Positions 16,145 to 25,635 of a stretch of 64,000 nucleotides of DNA are shown one piece after another. Made by a program: the position numbers and the translations under genes. Source of the stretch: an uncultured Prevotellaceae bacterium (lineage in GTDB: Bacteria; Bacteroidota; Bacteroidia; Bacteroidales; Bacteroidaceae). Position 1 is the stretch's first letter, and every line of letters starts with the position of its first letter. The stretch covers positions 16,228 through 80,227 of the forward strand of contig CAMJQA010000004.1 of assembly GCA_946407895.1 (NCBI GenBank). Reading direction: 5' to 3'. Below the pieces are notes generated by a model. That model had not been told where the DNA came from. It ran no database searches and saw only the letters and a program-made list of their open reading frames with translations.

Positions 16145-18238
16145 CTAATGATTGCTCCGGTAACGTCTCAGGCCCTCGTTGAGGAACTCCAGGTAGGCCG
16201 GAATGTCCTCGTCGTATGAATAGGAACGGTTCAGGGGACGGCCTTCGTTGTCGACAAGTACGTAGAAGGGCTGGGCGTTGGCCCCGAACTTGCTGCGCTG
16301 TAGGTAGCTCCATCGGTCTCCCACTGTGCGCAGCTTGCGGTCTGCCCCGTTTTCCTTGACCAGTATGGGTTCGGGAAGCGGCGTCTTGTCGTCAACATAA
16401 AGCGTAATGAGCACGTAACGGTTGTTTATGACCTCGGCAACGCGCGGGTCGGTCCATACGGCCGCCTCCATCTTGCGGCAGTTGACGCAGCCATAGCCCG
16501 TGAAGTCGAGCATGACAGGCAATCCGTTGGCGCCGGCATAGGCCATGCCCTGTTCATAATCGTGGAAGCGGGCCTCCACCTCGGAATGGGAGAGGTTGAA
16601 GTCCTGGGTGTACATTGGCGGGGCGAAGGCACTGACGGCCTTGCACGGTGCACCCCACAGCCCGGGAACCATATAGAGGGCGAATGAGAGCGAGAGCAGG
16701 GCCAGCAGGAAGCGGGTAACACCTATGCGGGGGCGCTGGATGACGTTGCCCTGCTCGTCAAACTCGTCCTCATCGTGCGGAAGGCGTATCCACCCCAGCA
16801 GGTAGGCGCCCAGCAGGGCAAAGAGCATAATCCAGAGGCAGAGGAACGTCTCGCGGTCGAGCAAGTGCCAGCCGTATGCCAGGTCGGCAACCGAAAGGAA
16901 CTTCAGCGAGAAGGCCAGCTCGACGATGCCCAGCGACACCTTCACCACATTCATCCAGTTGCCGCTGCGCGGCGCACTCTTCAACCAGGCGGGGAAAAGG
17001 GCGAAAAGCGTGAAGGGGAAGGCCAGGGCCAGGGCAAAGCCAAGCATTCCCACCGTGGGGGCCACAAGGCTGCCCAGAGTGCTCACCTCCACAAGCAGGA
17101 ACCCGATGATTGGACCCGTACAGGAGAAGCTGACCAGGCTCAGGGTGAAAGCCATCAGGAAGATACTGAGCAGGCCAGTGGTGCGCTCCGACTTTCGGTC
17201 GACGGCGTTAGTCCACGAACTGGGCAGCATTATCTCAAAACCGCCCAGGAAGCTTGCCCCGAAAAGGAATAGCATCAGGAAGAAGAAAATATTGAACAGC
17301 GCATTCGTGCTGAGCGCATTCAGGGCACTGGCACCGAACAGGAGGGTGACGAACAATCCCAGCAACAGGTATATAACTACGATACTCAGCCCATAGGTGA
17401 CGGCATCCCGAACCCCACGCTTCTTGTCCCGGCTGCGCTTCAGGAAGAAACTGACGGTCATTGGTATGATAGGCCACACGCAGGGAGTGAGCAAGGCCAC
17501 AAAGCCACCCAGCAGTCCAAGCAGGAAGATGGCAAGAAGGCTGCGGTCGGCCGGCTGAGATGCTTCGCCAAATGCCTGCAGCTCCGAAATGACGGGCTTC
17601 CAAATGGAAGAATCCGCAGCTTCTTGGCCAGTCATAACCGCGACATCGCTCTGACTTGCCACGTCTAGGGCAATTGCGTGTTCAGCGTTCATGCTGTCGG
17701 CAACCGAAGGGGGGTCGGACGGGCCAGGGGCGGGCTTGGTGACTTTGGGGGAAGTGGCAGAAGCCTCTTGCTTGCCCTTGAAACTGAACTCCACACTGGT
17801 GGGTGGCAGGCAGTTTTGGTCGTTGCAGGCTCCGTAGGTGAGATAGCCCGACACCTCATAGTCTGGACCAGTGAGGGTGAACGTCTGGGCAAAAGAGATG
17901 TCGCGCTCCATATAGCTGACATCCATATTGAATATCTCATCGTGGGCACGCACAAGTTTGCCTGTAGCCCGAAGCTTACCCTTTAAGCGTACGCCGCGGG
18001 AAGTCTCCAGGGTCAGTTCGGCACGGGTGGGTCCCCCGTCGGCTATATCTGTTCCATAGACGTGCCAGCCAGGGTCTGCCCGGCCACTGAAAACAAGCTC
18101 AATCTCGGTGTCGGAAATCCGCTTCTGGCTGGCCTCCATCACAACGGGTTGTTCAAACTGCGCACTGACGGTCTGAGCCAGGCAAAACAGGAATATCGCA
18201 AGAACTTGTTTCATACCAATCCTGAGCACTTGTTTCAT
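16145..18238 (-). CDS. dsbD: thiol:disulfide interchange protein DsbD
   Basis: A protein of about 697 residues with three parts. After the signal peptide there is an N-terminal periplasmic domain (with CNDQNC near residue 138, the reactive pair in YGACNDQNCLPP). Eight or so transmembrane helices follow (starting LLAIFLLGLLGGFVALLTPC), holding two membrane cysteines (LTPCVWP and FSCTGP). The C-terminal thioredoxin domain has the CxxC motif GYGCVNCRKME. It passes electrons from cytoplasmic thioredoxin to periplasmic thiols and cytochrome maturation factors. The start could be 18238 or the in-frame ATG at 18214 (MKQVLAIFLFCLAQ), which gives the more standard signal peptide. It appears to be a single-gene unit behind the promoter box at 18283. 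Confidence 0.93.
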   Translation of the reverse strand: MKQVLRIGMKQVLAIFLFCLAQTVSAQFEQPVVMEASQKRISDTEIELVFSGRADPGWHVYGTDIADGGPTRAELTLETSRGVRLKGKLRATGKLVRAHDEIFNMDVSYMERDISFAQTFTLTGPDYEVSGYLTYGACNDQNCLPPTSVEFSFKGKQEASATSPKVTKPAPGPSDPPSVADSMNAEHAIALDVASQSDVAVMTGQEAADSSIWKPVISELQAFGEASQPADRSLLAIFLLGLLGGFVALLTPCVWPIIPMTVSFFLKRSRDKKRGVRDAVTYGLSIVVIYLLLGLFVTLLFGASALNALSTNALFNIFFFLMLFLFGASFLGGFEIMLPSSWTNAVDRKSERTTGLLSIFLMAFTLSLVSFSCTGPIIGFLLVEVSTLGSLVAPTVGMLGFALALAFPFTLFALFPAWLKSAPRSGNWMNVVKVSLGIVELAFSLKFLSVADLAYGWHLLDRETFLCLWIMLFALLGAYLLGWIRLPHDEDEFDEQGNVIQRPRIGVTRFLLALLSLSFALYMVPGLWGAPCKAVSAFAPPMYTQDFNLSHSEVEARFHDYEQGMAYAGANGLPVMLDFTGYGCVNCRKMEAAVWTDPRVAEVINNRYVLITLYVDDKTPLPEPILVKENGADRKLRTVGDRWSYLQRSKFGANAQPFYVLVDNEGRPLNRSYSYDEDIPAYLEFLNEGLRRYRSNH

Positions 18239-18282
18239 TTCATTATATATTTATTATTCTTATTTATTATTCTTAGCATCCG

Positions 18283-18290
18283 CAAAGGTA
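18283..18290 (-). promoter_or_regulatory. TAnnTTTG promoter of dsbD
   Basis: Minus-strand TACCTTTG is a perfect -7 box, 44 nt before the first possible start. The remainder of the intergenic stretch is AT-rich. Confidence 0.6.
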
Positions 18291-18404
18291 TCAAAAAAAT
18301 ACATTCAAGCGCCAAAATCGGATACATTTTTTATGAAGGGACCTCATTTTCTTGCACAAAAACGTACTGAGTGTGCATTTTTAGCAAGTTTTCACACTTG
18401 TTCC

Positions 18405-18435
18405 TTGCATAAGTGAGTAATTTGTCGTTACTTTG
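18405..18435 (+). promoter_or_regulatory. promoter of acpP
   Basis: TTG at 18405-18407, 20 nt, then TTACTTTG at 18428-18435 (one mismatch to TAnnTTTG). It lies 52 nt before the acpP start and is divergent from dsbD. Confidence 0.6.
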
Positions 18436-18487
18436 CACCCCGAAAGAACAAAATCGTTATTTTTAAGTATAACTAAATTGAATTATT

Positions 18488-18721
18488 ATGTCTGAAATTG
18501 AAGCTAAAGTAAAAGAGATTATCGTAGACAAGTTGGGTGTTGACGAAGCTGACGTAACTCCCGAAGCTAGTTTTACAAACGACCTGGGTGCAGATTCTCT
18601 GGACACCGTTGAACTGATTATGGAGTTCGAGAAGGCCTTCGAGATCACTATTCCTGACGATAAGGCAGAGAAGATTGCCACCGTTGCTGACGCTATCGCC
18701 TTCATCGAGGCCAACAAGTAG
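18488..18721 (+). CDS. acpP: acyl carrier protein
   Basis: A 77-residue acidic protein carrying the phosphopantetheine attachment motif [11 protein letters not shown], with Ser at about residue 37. It shuttles acyl groups during type II fatty acid synthesis. Length and sequence are standard. It is the first gene of the lipid/RNase III cluster, followed 229 bp later by fabF, its condensing-enzyme partner. A hairpin (18747-18820) in that gap would let acpP be made in excess of fabF, which matches the usual high demand for carrier protein. Confidence 0.98.
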   Translation: MSEIEAKVKEIIVDKLGVDEADVTPEASFTNDLGADSLDTVELIMEFEKAFEITIPDDKAEKIATVADAIAFIEANK

Positions 18722-18746
18722 AGCACAGAATTCACACAAGTGGAAA

Positions 18747-18820
18747 CGTTGAAGGCTGGGTGAGCAGAGGCGCAAGAAGCACCGAAAGACATCCAGCGTT
18801 CAACGTTCGGCTTTTTTATT
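18747..18820 (+). terminator. terminator or attenuator between acpP and fabF
   Basis: CGTTGAAGGCTGG (18747-18759) pairs with CCAGCGTTCAACG (18793-18805) across a 33-nt loop, with one internal mismatch, followed by CTTTTTT. No separate promoter for fabF is obvious, so partial read-through is likely. Confidence 0.65.
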
Positions 18821-18950
18821 TAACACGCAGGCGCGCGCCTGCGCTTTTCCTTACTTTGTCCGCGCGCGTAGAAGCACGCCCCCGCACACAGGCGACGAGC
18901 ACGAAGTTCCGGACAAGGGGATAAGACGAAAAAAAATAAGAACTACACAC

Positions 18951-20216
18951 ATGGAACTGAAAAGAGTTGTAGTGACGGGCATAGGTGCCGTCAGCCCGCT
19001 GGGCAATACTGCCGGGGAAACCTGGCAGCGACTGCTGGAGGGCGCGAGCGGTGCTGCTCCCATCACCCATTTCGATGCAAAGGACTTCAAGGCACAGTTT
19101 GCCTGCGAAGTGAAGGACTTTGACGTAACAAAATATGTGGACCGCAAGGAGGCTCGCAAAATGGACCTCTACTGCCAGTACGCTATGGCATCGGCCACGA
19201 TGGCCGTTGAAGACAGCGGACTGGACATGGAGACGCTGGACAAGAATCGCGCAGGCGTAGTCTTCGGCGTGGGTATTGGCGGCATGCACACCTTCGAGGA
19301 GGAAGTAAGCAATTATGCCCTCACTGGCGAGAAGCTGGGCCCCAAGTATAGCCCCTTCTTCGTGCCCAAGATGATTGCCGACATCTGTAGCGGCCACATC
19401 AGCATCAAGTACGGCCTTCACGGCCCCAACTATGTAACCACGAGCGCTTGCGCCAGCAGCACGAATGCCCTGGCCGACGCCTTCAACCTGATTCGCCTGG
19501 GCAAGGCCAAGGTGATGGTAAGCGGCGGTGCAGAGGCTGCCATCTTCCCCGCCGGAGTAGGCGGATTCACCGCTATGCACGCCCTGAGCACACGCAACGA
19601 TGATCCGCAGCATGCCAGCCGCCCCTTCAGCGCCAGCCGCGACGGCTTCGTAATGGGTGAAGGCTCGGCCTGCCTCATTTTGGAGGAGCTTGAGCACGCC
19701 AAGGCTCGCGGAGCCAAAATATATGCCGAGATGGCCGGGGCAGGCATGAGTGCCGATGCACACCACATCACAGCCTCGCATCCCGAAGGACTGGGTGCCA
19801 AACTGGTGATGGAGAATGCACTGGAAGATGCCGAAATGAAGCCTGAGGATATCGACTACATCAATGTTCACGGTACGTCAACGCCAGTTGGCGACATTTC
19901 TGAGGTGAAGGCTATTCAGGCCGTATTCGGTGAACACGCCTACAAGCTGAACATCAGTAGCACAAAGTCTATGACCGGCCATCTGCTGGGTGCTGCCGGC
20001 GCACTGGAAGCTATGGTCAGCGTACTGGCCGTGAAAAACGACATTGTCCCCCCGACCATTAACCATGAGGAGGAGGACAAGGATCCCGAGATAGACTATA
20101 ACCTGAACTTCACGTTCAACAAGGCACAGCAGCGCATTGTTCGGGCAGCCCTAAGCAACACATTCGGGTTTGGCGGACACAACGCCTGCGCTATCTTCAA
20201 AAAATACGCTGAATAA
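18951..20216 (+). CDS. fabF: beta-ketoacyl-ACP synthase II
   Basis: A 421-residue condensing enzyme that elongates acyl-ACP with malonyl-ACP in the cytoplasm. The active-site Cys is in VTTSACASSTNA (about residue 164) and the two catalytic histidines are in NVHGTSTPVGD and STKSMTGHLLGAAGA. Length is normal. It follows acpP, and rnc begins 3 bp after its stop, an order seen in many bacteria (acpP-fabF-rnc). Confidence 0.98.
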   Translation: MELKRVVVTGIGAVSPLGNTAGETWQRLLEGASGAAPITHFDAKDFKAQFACEVKDFDVTKYVDRKEARKMDLYCQYAMASATMAVEDSGLDMETLDKNRAGVVFGVGIGGMHTFEEEVSNYALTGEKLGPKYSPFFVPKMIADICSGHISIKYGLHGPNYVTTSACASSTNALADAFNLIRLGKAKVMVSGGAEAAIFPAGVGGFTAMHALSTRNDDPQHASRPFSASRDGFVMGEGSACLILEELEHAKARGAKIYAEMAGAGMSADAHHITASHPEGLGAKLVMENALEDAEMKPEDIDYINVHGTSTPVGDISEVKAIQAVFGEHAYKLNISSTKSMTGHLLGAAGALEAMVSVLAVKNDIVPPTINHEEEDKDPEIDYNLNFTFNKAQQRIVRAALSNTFGFGGHNACAIFKKYAE

Positions 20217-20219
20217 ATA

Positions 20220-21008
20220 GTGCAGACATTGAACCTTATAGACGCGATAAGGTTGCCTTTCCGAAAGGACAAGGCACTTTATCGCTCTTTTTATGCCATG
20301 CTGGGCTTTTATCCCCGGCATATTCAGTTCTACCAGGAGGCACTAATGCACAGCTCTATGTCGGCCAAAAGCGAGAAAGGGCGTCCGCTGAACAACGAGC
20401 GGCTGGAGTTTCTGGGCGATGCCGTACTGGACGCAGCGGTAGGAGATATCGTCTTCCGCCACTTCCAGGGCAAGCGCGAAGGGTTCCTGACAAATGCCCG
20501 AAGCAAGATTGTGCAAAGAGAGACACTGGGACGCATTGCTGTGGAGATGGGGCTTGACAAGCTGATTATTCACACGAGCCGAGGACATCAGAACCACAAC
20601 AGCTACCTGGCAGGCAACGCCTTCGAGGCACTGGTCGGTGCAATCTACCTGGATCGCGGCTACAAGGCCTGCCTGGATTTCCTTGAGGCACGCATCCTGA
20701 GGCGATACATCAACATCGACAAATTGGCCTACAAGGAGATGAATTTCAAGAGCAAGCTGCTGGAATGGTGCCAGAAGAACCACCTGCACGCCCAGTACCA
20801 GCTGGTAGATGAACTGCGGACCAAGGAGGGGTCTCCAATGTTCAGGTCCACAGTGTGGATAGAAGGCATAGAATGCGGCACAGGGCAGGGCTTCTCAAAG
20901 AAGGAGAGCCAACAGATGGCAAGCAAAAGCGCAATTAAGAAGATTGAAAAGGACCCCGCCCTGAAGGAGAAACTCAAAGAGACAGGGCTATCGAAACTGA
21001 ACGGATGA
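20220..21008 (+). CDS. rnc: ribonuclease III
   Basis: A 262-residue double-strand-specific endoribonuclease for rRNA and mRNA processing. The catalytic signature NERLEFLGDAVLD is near residue 58, the second acidic patch is at NAFEALVGAIYLD, and a C-terminal double-stranded-RNA-binding domain (FKSKLLEWCQKN to ASKSAIKKIE) follows. The start is GTG at 20220, 3 bp after the fabF stop. No ATG lies between it and the family's usual N-terminus. Its stop overlaps the start of the GH3 gene (ATGA), suggesting coupled translation. Confidence 0.96.
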   Translation: MQTLNLIDAIRLPFRKDKALYRSFYAMLGFYPRHIQFYQEALMHSSMSAKSEKGRPLNNERLEFLGDAVLDAAVGDIVFRHFQGKREGFLTNARSKIVQRETLGRIAVEMGLDKLIIHTSRGHQNHNSYLAGNAFEALVGAIYLDRGYKACLDFLEARILRRYINIDKLAYKEMNFKSKLLEWCQKNHLHAQYQLVDELRTKEGSPMFRSTVWIEGIECGTGQGFSKKESQQMASKSAIKKIEKDPALKEKLKETGLSKLNG

Positions 21009-22513
21009 GTATAACGCGAATCATACGACCACTCCTGGCTTTACGTCTGCGGCAACTGGAGTTGTACACCAGTCAGGCACAGGAACTGCAAACAAAGGTC
21101 CTGAAGAAGCTGATGGCCAAGGGGGCCCAGACGGAATGGGGGCAGGCACACCAATATAGCGGACGGGAAAGTTACGAGGCATTTGCCCGGCAGACACCCG
21201 TCAGCACCTATGAAGAGCTGAAGGGGTACATCGACAGGATGCGCCAAGGAGAACGCAACGTGCTCTGGCCTGGCCAGGTGCGATGGTATGCCAAGTCCAG
21301 CGGCACAACGAACGACAAGAGCAAATTCATCCCCGTAAGCCGGGAAGCCCTGCATGACACGCACTACGCCGGCGGTACAGACGCAGTGGTCTGGTACCTG
21401 AGGAACAATCCGCAGAGCCGCATCTTCGACGGGAAGGCCTTGATTCTGGGTGGAAGCCACGCACCCAACTATAACCTGAAGAACAGCCTGGTAGGCGACC
21501 TGAGCGCCATCCTGATAGAAAACATCAATCCCCTGGTGAACCTGGTTCGCGTACCGAGCAAGGCAACCGCCCTGCTTAGCGACTTCGAGGTGAAACGCGA
21601 CCGTATTGCAAAAGAGTCACTGAAACAGAACGTGACAAACCTGAGCGGCGTACCATCCTGGATGCTCTCGGTGCTGACACGCGTAATGGAAATCTCCGGT
21701 GCCAGGCATTTAGAGGAGGTATGGCCCAACCTGGAAGTCTTCTTCCACGGCGGAGTGGCCTTCACCCCCTATCGGGAACAGTACCAACAACTCATCAAAA
21801 GTCCCCGGATGCACTACATGGAGACTTACAACGCCTCGGAGGGCTTTTTCGGTCTGCAAGACGACCCGGGCAATCCCGCAATGAGCCTGATGATAGACTA
21901 TGGCGTTTTCTATGAGTTTATCCCTATGGACGAACTGGAGAGCGAACATCCTTCGGTTGTTCCCCTTTGGGGCGTAGAGACAGGTCGCAATTACGCTATG
22001 GTCATCAGTACGACGAGCGGACTATGGCGATACATGATTGGCGATACAATCCGCTTCACGCAGAAAGACCCCTATAAGTTTATTATTACAGGGCGCACGA
22101 AGTTCTTCATCAATGCCTTCGGCGAAGAACTGATTGTGGACAATGCCGAGAAGGGACTTGCCGAAGCCTGCCGCCAGACCGGAGCACAGGTACTGGAATA
22201 CACGGCTGCCCCCGTCTTCATGGATGAGCACGGGAAGTGCCGTCACCAGTGGATTATCGAGTTCAGCCAGATGCCCGAGGACCTCAACGCCTTTGCCCGC
22301 ATACTGGACGAGGCCCTCCAGCGGATAAATTCCGACTACGAAGCCAAGCGCTTCAAGGACATCACCCTGCAACCCCTGGAAATCATCGTAGCCAGGAGAG
22401 GACTTTTCAATGACTGGCTGAAGGGGAAAGGAAAACTGGGCGGGCAGCACAAAGTGCCGCGCCTGAGCAACAAACGAGATTTCATCGAAGAAATACTGAA
22501 GCTGAACAAATGA
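21005..22513 (+). CDS. GH3-family acyl-adenylate ligase-like protein
   Basis: A 502-residue member of the GH3 family (named for plant auxin-responsive GH3), which belongs to the firefly-luciferase-type adenylating enzymes. The motif SSGTTNDKSKFIPVS near residue 98 is the ATP loop. YNASEGFFG near 275 and YMIGDTIRF near 340 are the two later motifs. Plant relatives conjugate acyl acids to amino acids; the bacterial substrate is unknown. It overlaps rnc and the following lipoprotein gene by 4 bp each, so it sits in a translationally coupled chain. Confidence 0.87.
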   Translation: MSITRIIRPLLALRLRQLELYTSQAQELQTKVLKKLMAKGAQTEWGQAHQYSGRESYEAFARQTPVSTYEELKGYIDRMRQGERNVLWPGQVRWYAKSSGTTNDKSKFIPVSREALHDTHYAGGTDAVVWYLRNNPQSRIFDGKALILGGSHAPNYNLKNSLVGDLSAILIENINPLVNLVRVPSKATALLSDFEVKRDRIAKESLKQNVTNLSGVPSWMLSVLTRVMEISGARHLEEVWPNLEVFFHGGVAFTPYREQYQQLIKSPRMHYMETYNASEGFFGLQDDPGNPAMSLMIDYGVFYEFIPMDELESEHPSVVPLWGVETGRNYAMVISTTSGLWRYMIGDTIRFTQKDPYKFIITGRTKFFINAFGEELIVDNAEKGLAEACRQTGAQVLEYTAAPVFMDEHGKCRHQWIIEFSQMPEDLNAFARILDEALQRINSDYEAKRFKDITLQPLEIIVARRGLFNDWLKGKGKLGGQHKVPRLSNKRDFIEEILKLNK

Positions 22514-24528
22514 GAGGAAAACACCTGGCATACACTATGTTTCTAATGCTGGTAGTCATGGCCTGCGCAAGCATTGGAAGCCCTGATGGCGGCATCTATG
22601 ATGTGAACCCGCCAAAAGTGGTCAGTTCCAATCCAGGCTATCGTTCAGTCTCAAACGCAAAAAAGAAAATCAGCATCCTCTTCGACGAATTCATCAAGCT
22701 GGAAAATGCAAGCGAGAAAGTCATCGTCTCGCCCCCGCAGATTGAGGCGGCCAATATTAGAGCCGAGGGCAAGAAGGTAAAGATAACCCTCTATGACAGC
22801 TTGCAGGCCAACACTACATATACTATCGACTTCAGCGATGCCATCCAGGACAACAACGAGGGCAACCCGATGGGGAACTACACCTTCTCGTTCAGCACGG
22901 GCGAGGAAATAGACACGATGGAAATATCCGGCACTGTGCTTAACGCTCAAGACCTGGAACCCGTCAAAGGCATTCTGGTGGGCCTATATCCTGCCGACTC
23001 AACCTTTAACGACACCCTGCTCAGCAGTACGCCATTCCTCAGGGTGTCGCGCACAAACAGCAGCGGACGCTTCTCTATCAAGGGCGTAAAGAACGGCAGC
23101 TACCGGGCCTTTGCCCTAAAAGATGCCGACGGAGACTTCCTCTTCAATCAGAAGAGCGAAATGATAGCCTTCGACACCACTATCCTGACTACTTCGAGCA
23201 AGCCGGACGTAAGAATGGACACTATCTGGCGCGATTCCACGCACTATGATTCCATTCGGGTAATCCCATACACCCACTTCCTGCCCGATGATGTAGTGCT
23301 TTTGGCTTTCCTCGAGGAAGGGCAAGACCTTCACTTACTGAAAACAGAGCGCCCCGAACCGGACTTCTTCAAATTATACTTCACCGCACCGGCCGACTCG
23401 TTGCCGACCATTGAAGGTTTAAACTTTGACGCCTCTTGCCTGCTGGCGGAACCGACGGAGAACAATGACACCATAACCTACTGGATTACCGATACAACAT
23501 ACTCGCACCAGCAGGACACCCTTTCACTGGTGCTCACCTATCTGGAGACAGACACGCTGGGCAAACTCTCGCCTCACTCGGATACGCTGGACTTAGTCTC
23601 GAAACAGCCCTATGAAAAGATACGCAAGGAGAAACAGAAGCAGATAGACGACTGGAACAAGGAGCGCGAGAAAAGGCAGAAAAAGTCAAAAGAGCCGCTG
23701 CCGCCAGAGGAGAACCCCTACGAAAAGACTTGGCTGGAAATTTCGGCAAAGCCAACCGGCACGCTGGATCCTAACCAAAACATGCGCTTTACGGCAAAGG
23801 AGCCGCTGGCAAAAGTGGATACCTCGCTTATACATTTCACGATGAAAGAGGATACGACATGGGTAGATGCCCCCTACCTTTTCCTGCCTGTGGAACACGA
23901 CTTAAGCTCGTATATGCTATACGCCGAATGGGAGCCCGAAAGGCAATATCGCTTTGAGGCGGACAGCGCTGCATTCAGAAGCATAATGGGTAACGAATCC
24001 AAGTCCCTAAAGCAGGAATTCAAGATTAAGGGTATGGAAGAATACGGGTCAATATTCGTTAATGTCATCCTGCCCGACACAGGCGTAGTCGTACAGTTGA
24101 TGAATAAGAGCGACAAATTAGTAGCCGAGGTGAGAGCCGACTCCACTGGCAGGGCCGATTTCTACTATCTGAAAGCAGCCGAATACTACATGCGATGCTA
24201 TATCGACCGAAACGGAAATAACAAATGGGACACCGGCAACTATGCCGAAGGCCTGCAGCCCGAGGAAGTCTTCTATTTCCCAAAGCCAATGAATCTGAAG
24301 GCGCAATGGGATTTGGAACAAGACTGGAACGTAAGGAGCATCGACCGCAGCAAGCAAAAGCCCCTGGCTATTACTAAGCAGAAGCCCGACAAGAAGAAAT
24401 CCACCACCGACCGAAACAAGCAGCGCGAAGAAGAAAGGCGGAATGCGAAGAAAGGCTCCAGCAGCCGGCAAAGTGGCAGCAGCGGCTTCGGCGGTAGCAG
24501 CTTTGGCGGAGGCGGCATGGGCTTCTGA
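22510..24528 (+). CDS. lipoprotein with bacterial Ig-like (Big_5/SbsA-type) N-terminal domain
   Basis: A 672-residue protein. The N-terminus MRGKHLAYTMFLMLVVMAC is a lipoprotein signal (lipid Cys at about residue 19). Residues about 30-135 (NPPKVVSSNPGYRSVSNAKK to YTFSFSTGEE) follow the Big_5 Ig-like pattern. A carboxypeptidase-regulatory-like beta-sandwich segment follows (ISGTVLNAQDLEPVKGILVG). The middle contains a charged Lys/Glu-rich helix (about 365-405), and the tail is low-complexity Ser/Gly (GSSGFGGSSFGGGGMGF). Proteins of this build are common and uncharacterised in Bacteroidales. Its start overlaps the GH3 stop (ATGA), and a DUF3108-type gene follows after 49 bp. It probably acts in the envelope; function unknown. 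Confidence 0.82.
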   Translation: MRGKHLAYTMFLMLVVMACASIGSPDGGIYDVNPPKVVSSNPGYRSVSNAKKKISILFDEFIKLENASEKVIVSPPQIEAANIRAEGKKVKITLYDSLQANTTYTIDFSDAIQDNNEGNPMGNYTFSFSTGEEIDTMEISGTVLNAQDLEPVKGILVGLYPADSTFNDTLLSSTPFLRVSRTNSSGRFSIKGVKNGSYRAFALKDADGDFLFNQKSEMIAFDTTILTTSSKPDVRMDTIWRDSTHYDSIRVIPYTHFLPDDVVLLAFLEEGQDLHLLKTERPEPDFFKLYFTAPADSLPTIEGLNFDASCLLAEPTENNDTITYWITDTTYSHQQDTLSLVLTYLETDTLGKLSPHSDTLDLVSKQPYEKIRKEKQKQIDDWNKEREKRQKKSKEPLPPEENPYEKTWLEISAKPTGTLDPNQNMRFTAKEPLAKVDTSLIHFTMKEDTTWVDAPYLFLPVEHDLSSYMLYAEWEPERQYRFEADSAAFRSIMGNESKSLKQEFKIKGMEEYGSIFVNVILPDTGVVVQLMNKSDKLVAEVRADSTGRADFYYLKAAEYYMRCYIDRNGNNKWDTGNYAEGLQPEEVFYFPKPMNLKAQWDLEQDWNVRSIDRSKQKPLAITKQKPDKKKSTTDRNKQREEERRNAKKGSSSRQSGSSGFGGSSFGGGGMGF

Positions 24529-24577
24529 CAGCAATCCGGAAGAAATAGCAATAAAAACATATAAGGCCAATTTAGAG

Positions 24578-25408
24578 ATGCGACACTATACATTATATAT
24601 ATATATATGCGCAACGCTTTTGCTTTTGTTTTTCCCTCCTCAAAGAATCGGTGCGCAATGCAGCATTGTAAATACAGCCGTACAACCAGGCGAGTCCCTG
24701 ACCTACCAGCTATACTTCAACTGGAAGTTCGTTTGGATGAAGGCCGGTTCGGCTATATGGTCGACTACAACCACAACCTGGAATGGGAAAGAGGCATTTC
24801 AAAGCCACCTGTTGACAATGACGAGTGGCAAGGTTGACAAATTCTTCATGATGCGCGACACCCTGCAGAGCATCATTTCATACGATATGGTTCCCTGGTA
24901 CTACAAGAAGGCGGCCAACGAGGGCAACAAGTATTATGTCGACCAGCTTTGGTATTCTTATCCTGAAGGCAAAACGGCTTTAAGGCAGGAATACCTGAAC
25001 AGGCAAGGCGTAAAAACCTATGGCCAGACAACGCGCCCCGACTGCGTCTATGACATGATGAGCATGATGATGAGGGCTCGCTCTTTTGATGCCAGCAAGT
25101 TCAAGGAAGGCGAGAAGATGGAATTTCCGATGGCCGATGGCCACAAAGTGGAAGACATCACGCTGATTTACCGCGGCAAGCGGAATTTCAAGATGAAAAG
25201 TACGGGTGTTACGTACCGCTGCCTGGTCTTTTCCTTTGTTGAATATGACAGGAAAAAGGAGAATGAGATTATCACCTTCTATATCTCCGACGACAAGAAC
25301 CACATACCCGTGCGCCTGGACTTGTTCTTGAAATTCGGAACGGCCAAAGCCTACCTGAGTAAAGCCACTGGTTTGCGCAATCCAAGCACCTCTATTATCG
25401 AAGAGTAA
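24578..25408 (+). CDS. DUF3108-like exported protein
   Basis: A 276-residue protein with a signal peptide (MRHYTLYIYICATLLLLFF, cleavage near RIGAQ). The mature part, starting with VQPGESLTYQLYFNWKFVWM and a KAGSA segment, fits the DUF3108 family of predicted periplasmic or outer-membrane beta-sheet proteins. I chose the ATG at 24578 because it places the signal peptide at the N-terminus; the frame extends upstream to 24443 but only through the previous gene. The signal peptide is encoded by an AT-rich repeat (24586-24609) shared with TolC. It is the last gene of the fabF-rnc-GH3 chain. Confidence 0.8.
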   Translation: MRHYTLYIYICATLLLLFFPPQRIGAQCSIVNTAVQPGESLTYQLYFNWKFVWMKAGSAIWSTTTTTWNGKEAFQSHLLTMTSGKVDKFFMMRDTLQSIISYDMVPWYYKKAANEGNKYYVDQLWYSYPEGKTALRQEYLNRQGVKTYGQTTRPDCVYDMMSMMMRARSFDASKFKEGEKMEFPMADGHKVEDITLIYRGKRNFKMKSTGVTYRCLVFSFVEYDRKKENEIITFYISDDKNHIPVRLDLFLKFGTAKAYLSKATGLRNPSTSIIEE

Positions 25409-25585
25409 ATTTCTTATGAAATTCTAGGTCAATCTTAACGAGAAATTCCTAATCGTGCTATATTTTAACGTTGTAATCCATAGAAAAGAGTACAAAAAAA
25501 CATTCTACATCACAAAAAAAAGTTAAATAAGGCGTTTTCTCTGTAAATATTACAACAAGAACAAAAACATTAAGCTCGGTTTTTG

Positions 25586-25593
25586 TAACTTTG
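25586..25593 (+). promoter_or_regulatory. TAnnTTTG promoter of the BlaI/MecI-type gene
   Basis: TAACTTTG matches the -7 box exactly and lies 42 nt before the ATG at 25636. Confidence 0.6.
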
Positions 25594-25635
25594 CAACCAG
25601 TTTCATTAATTTACAATCTAAAAGTCACAAGTAAC

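Noticed and set aside
16080..16313. Minus-strand frame overlapping the dsbD end (15861-16313)
   Set aside because: Out of frame with the thioredoxin domain of dsbD that it overlaps, and Pro/Arg-rich as expected for a shadow frame.
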